Origin: JASGDC01 sp047608145
GTDB taxonomy: Bacteria; Actinomycetota; Actinomycetes; Actinomycetales; Micrococcaceae
Direction of reading: 5' to 3'
Length of the DNA stretch: 64,000 nt
NCBI GenBank assembly: GCA_047608145.1
Contig: JASGDC010000033.1
Location: 1-64,000, forward strand
Shown: positions 63,876-64,000 of the stretch, in pieces
Layout of the letters: the number at the start of each line of letters is the position of its first letter
How positions within the stretch are numbered: the first letter of the stretch is position 1
The notes under the pieces: model-generated
What the model was told of the DNA's origin: nothing
Databases searched by the model: none
Seen by the model: the letters and a program-made list of their open reading frames with translations, nothing else
Position numbers and translations under genes: made by a program

Positions 63876-64000
63876 CTATACAGAACGAACCTTGATTCTT
63901 TTATAGCGCATCTTTAACGTTTGCTGGGCAAAATTATATTTACTGGCATCAAAAACCTTTAATATTTTTCAATGTTCCAAGGAAGTTTTAATGTAACTGG
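63876..64000 (-). pseudogene. 3' end of an unrecognised gene, apparently frameshifted
   Basis: The minus strand enters the window with PVTLKLPWNIEK and then stops, while the next frame continues KVFDASKYNFAQQTLKMRYKRIKV and ends at TAG 63876-63878. One more A in the A5 run (63965-63969, as T5 on the plus strand) joins them into one basic C-terminus. The gene lies mostly outside the window, so its product is unknown. It ends 49 bp before the small peptide gene. Confidence 0.4.

Noticed and set aside
1..64000. CRISPR arrays, prophage or intact transposons
   Set aside because: No regularly spaced repeats, no phage structural or integrase genes and no complete transposase were found when reading through the window.

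Overview
The window looks like chromosomal DNA from an AT-rich member of the Actinomycetota (about 38% GC by eye). The evidence is the tmk-holB-TAP-type hydrolase operon, DUF4916 next to tgt, SRP RNA-dnaX-recR-aspartokinase, TrmH-type methyltransferase/class II aldolase/purA neighbourhoods, pta-ackA, a LAxTG-anchored surface protein and four large DUF6541-like membrane proteins. The neighbourhoods resemble Actinomycetaceae and Bifidobacteriaceae. I cannot name a genus. I see no prophage, CRISPR array or intact insertion sequence.

Layout. 0-10 kb: tRNA-Ser(UGA), a PspC protein, two overlapping AnsP-like permeases, the tmk-holB-hydrolase operon, DUF4916-tgt facing a queuosine-precursor transporter, and a YbjQ protein. 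10-22 kb: tRNA-Ser(GGA), then a surface-glycan locus with two DUF6541-like proteins, four glycosyltransferases, UDP-glucose dehydrogenase and a Wzx-like flippase. 21.8-28 kb: SRP RNA, dnaX, recR, a broken PhnB gene, aspartokinase and a conserved actinobacterial gene. 28-36 kb: two more DUF6541-like genes around a frameshifted surface protein, a CoA-binding protein and purA. 36-44 kb: aldolase, RNA methyltransferase, exonuclease III, copZ with a broken copA, a GT-C-like membrane protein and a shortened GNAT. 44-50 kb: tRNA-Phe, -Asp and -Glu, a flavoprotein, a spermidine-synthase-like protein, pta-ackA and a glycerophosphodiesterase. 50-64 kb: DUF445, an OatA-like acyltransferase, a transporter island (two APC, one MFS, two SMR), an ATP-grasp ligase, a dead GNAT, an MHS transporter with anmK, and a possible 31-residue peptide gene.

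Three themes stand out. First, at least six loci carry frameshifts, mostly single-base losses in homopolymers, and one also has a nonsense codon. All are dispensable-looking genes, while roughly forty larger core genes are intact, so real gene decay seems likelier than sequencing error. Second, many promoters share an extended -10 (TGnTAnnAT), and several put it 5-6 nt ahead of an ATG, implying leaderless mRNAs. Third, four DUF6541-like paralogues share an N-terminal Asp/His motif and a C-terminal domain with two conserved cysteines, next to glycan genes. The small peptide gene near the right edge, with its own apparent promoter, Shine-Dalgarno and terminator, is the best candidate for something undescribed.
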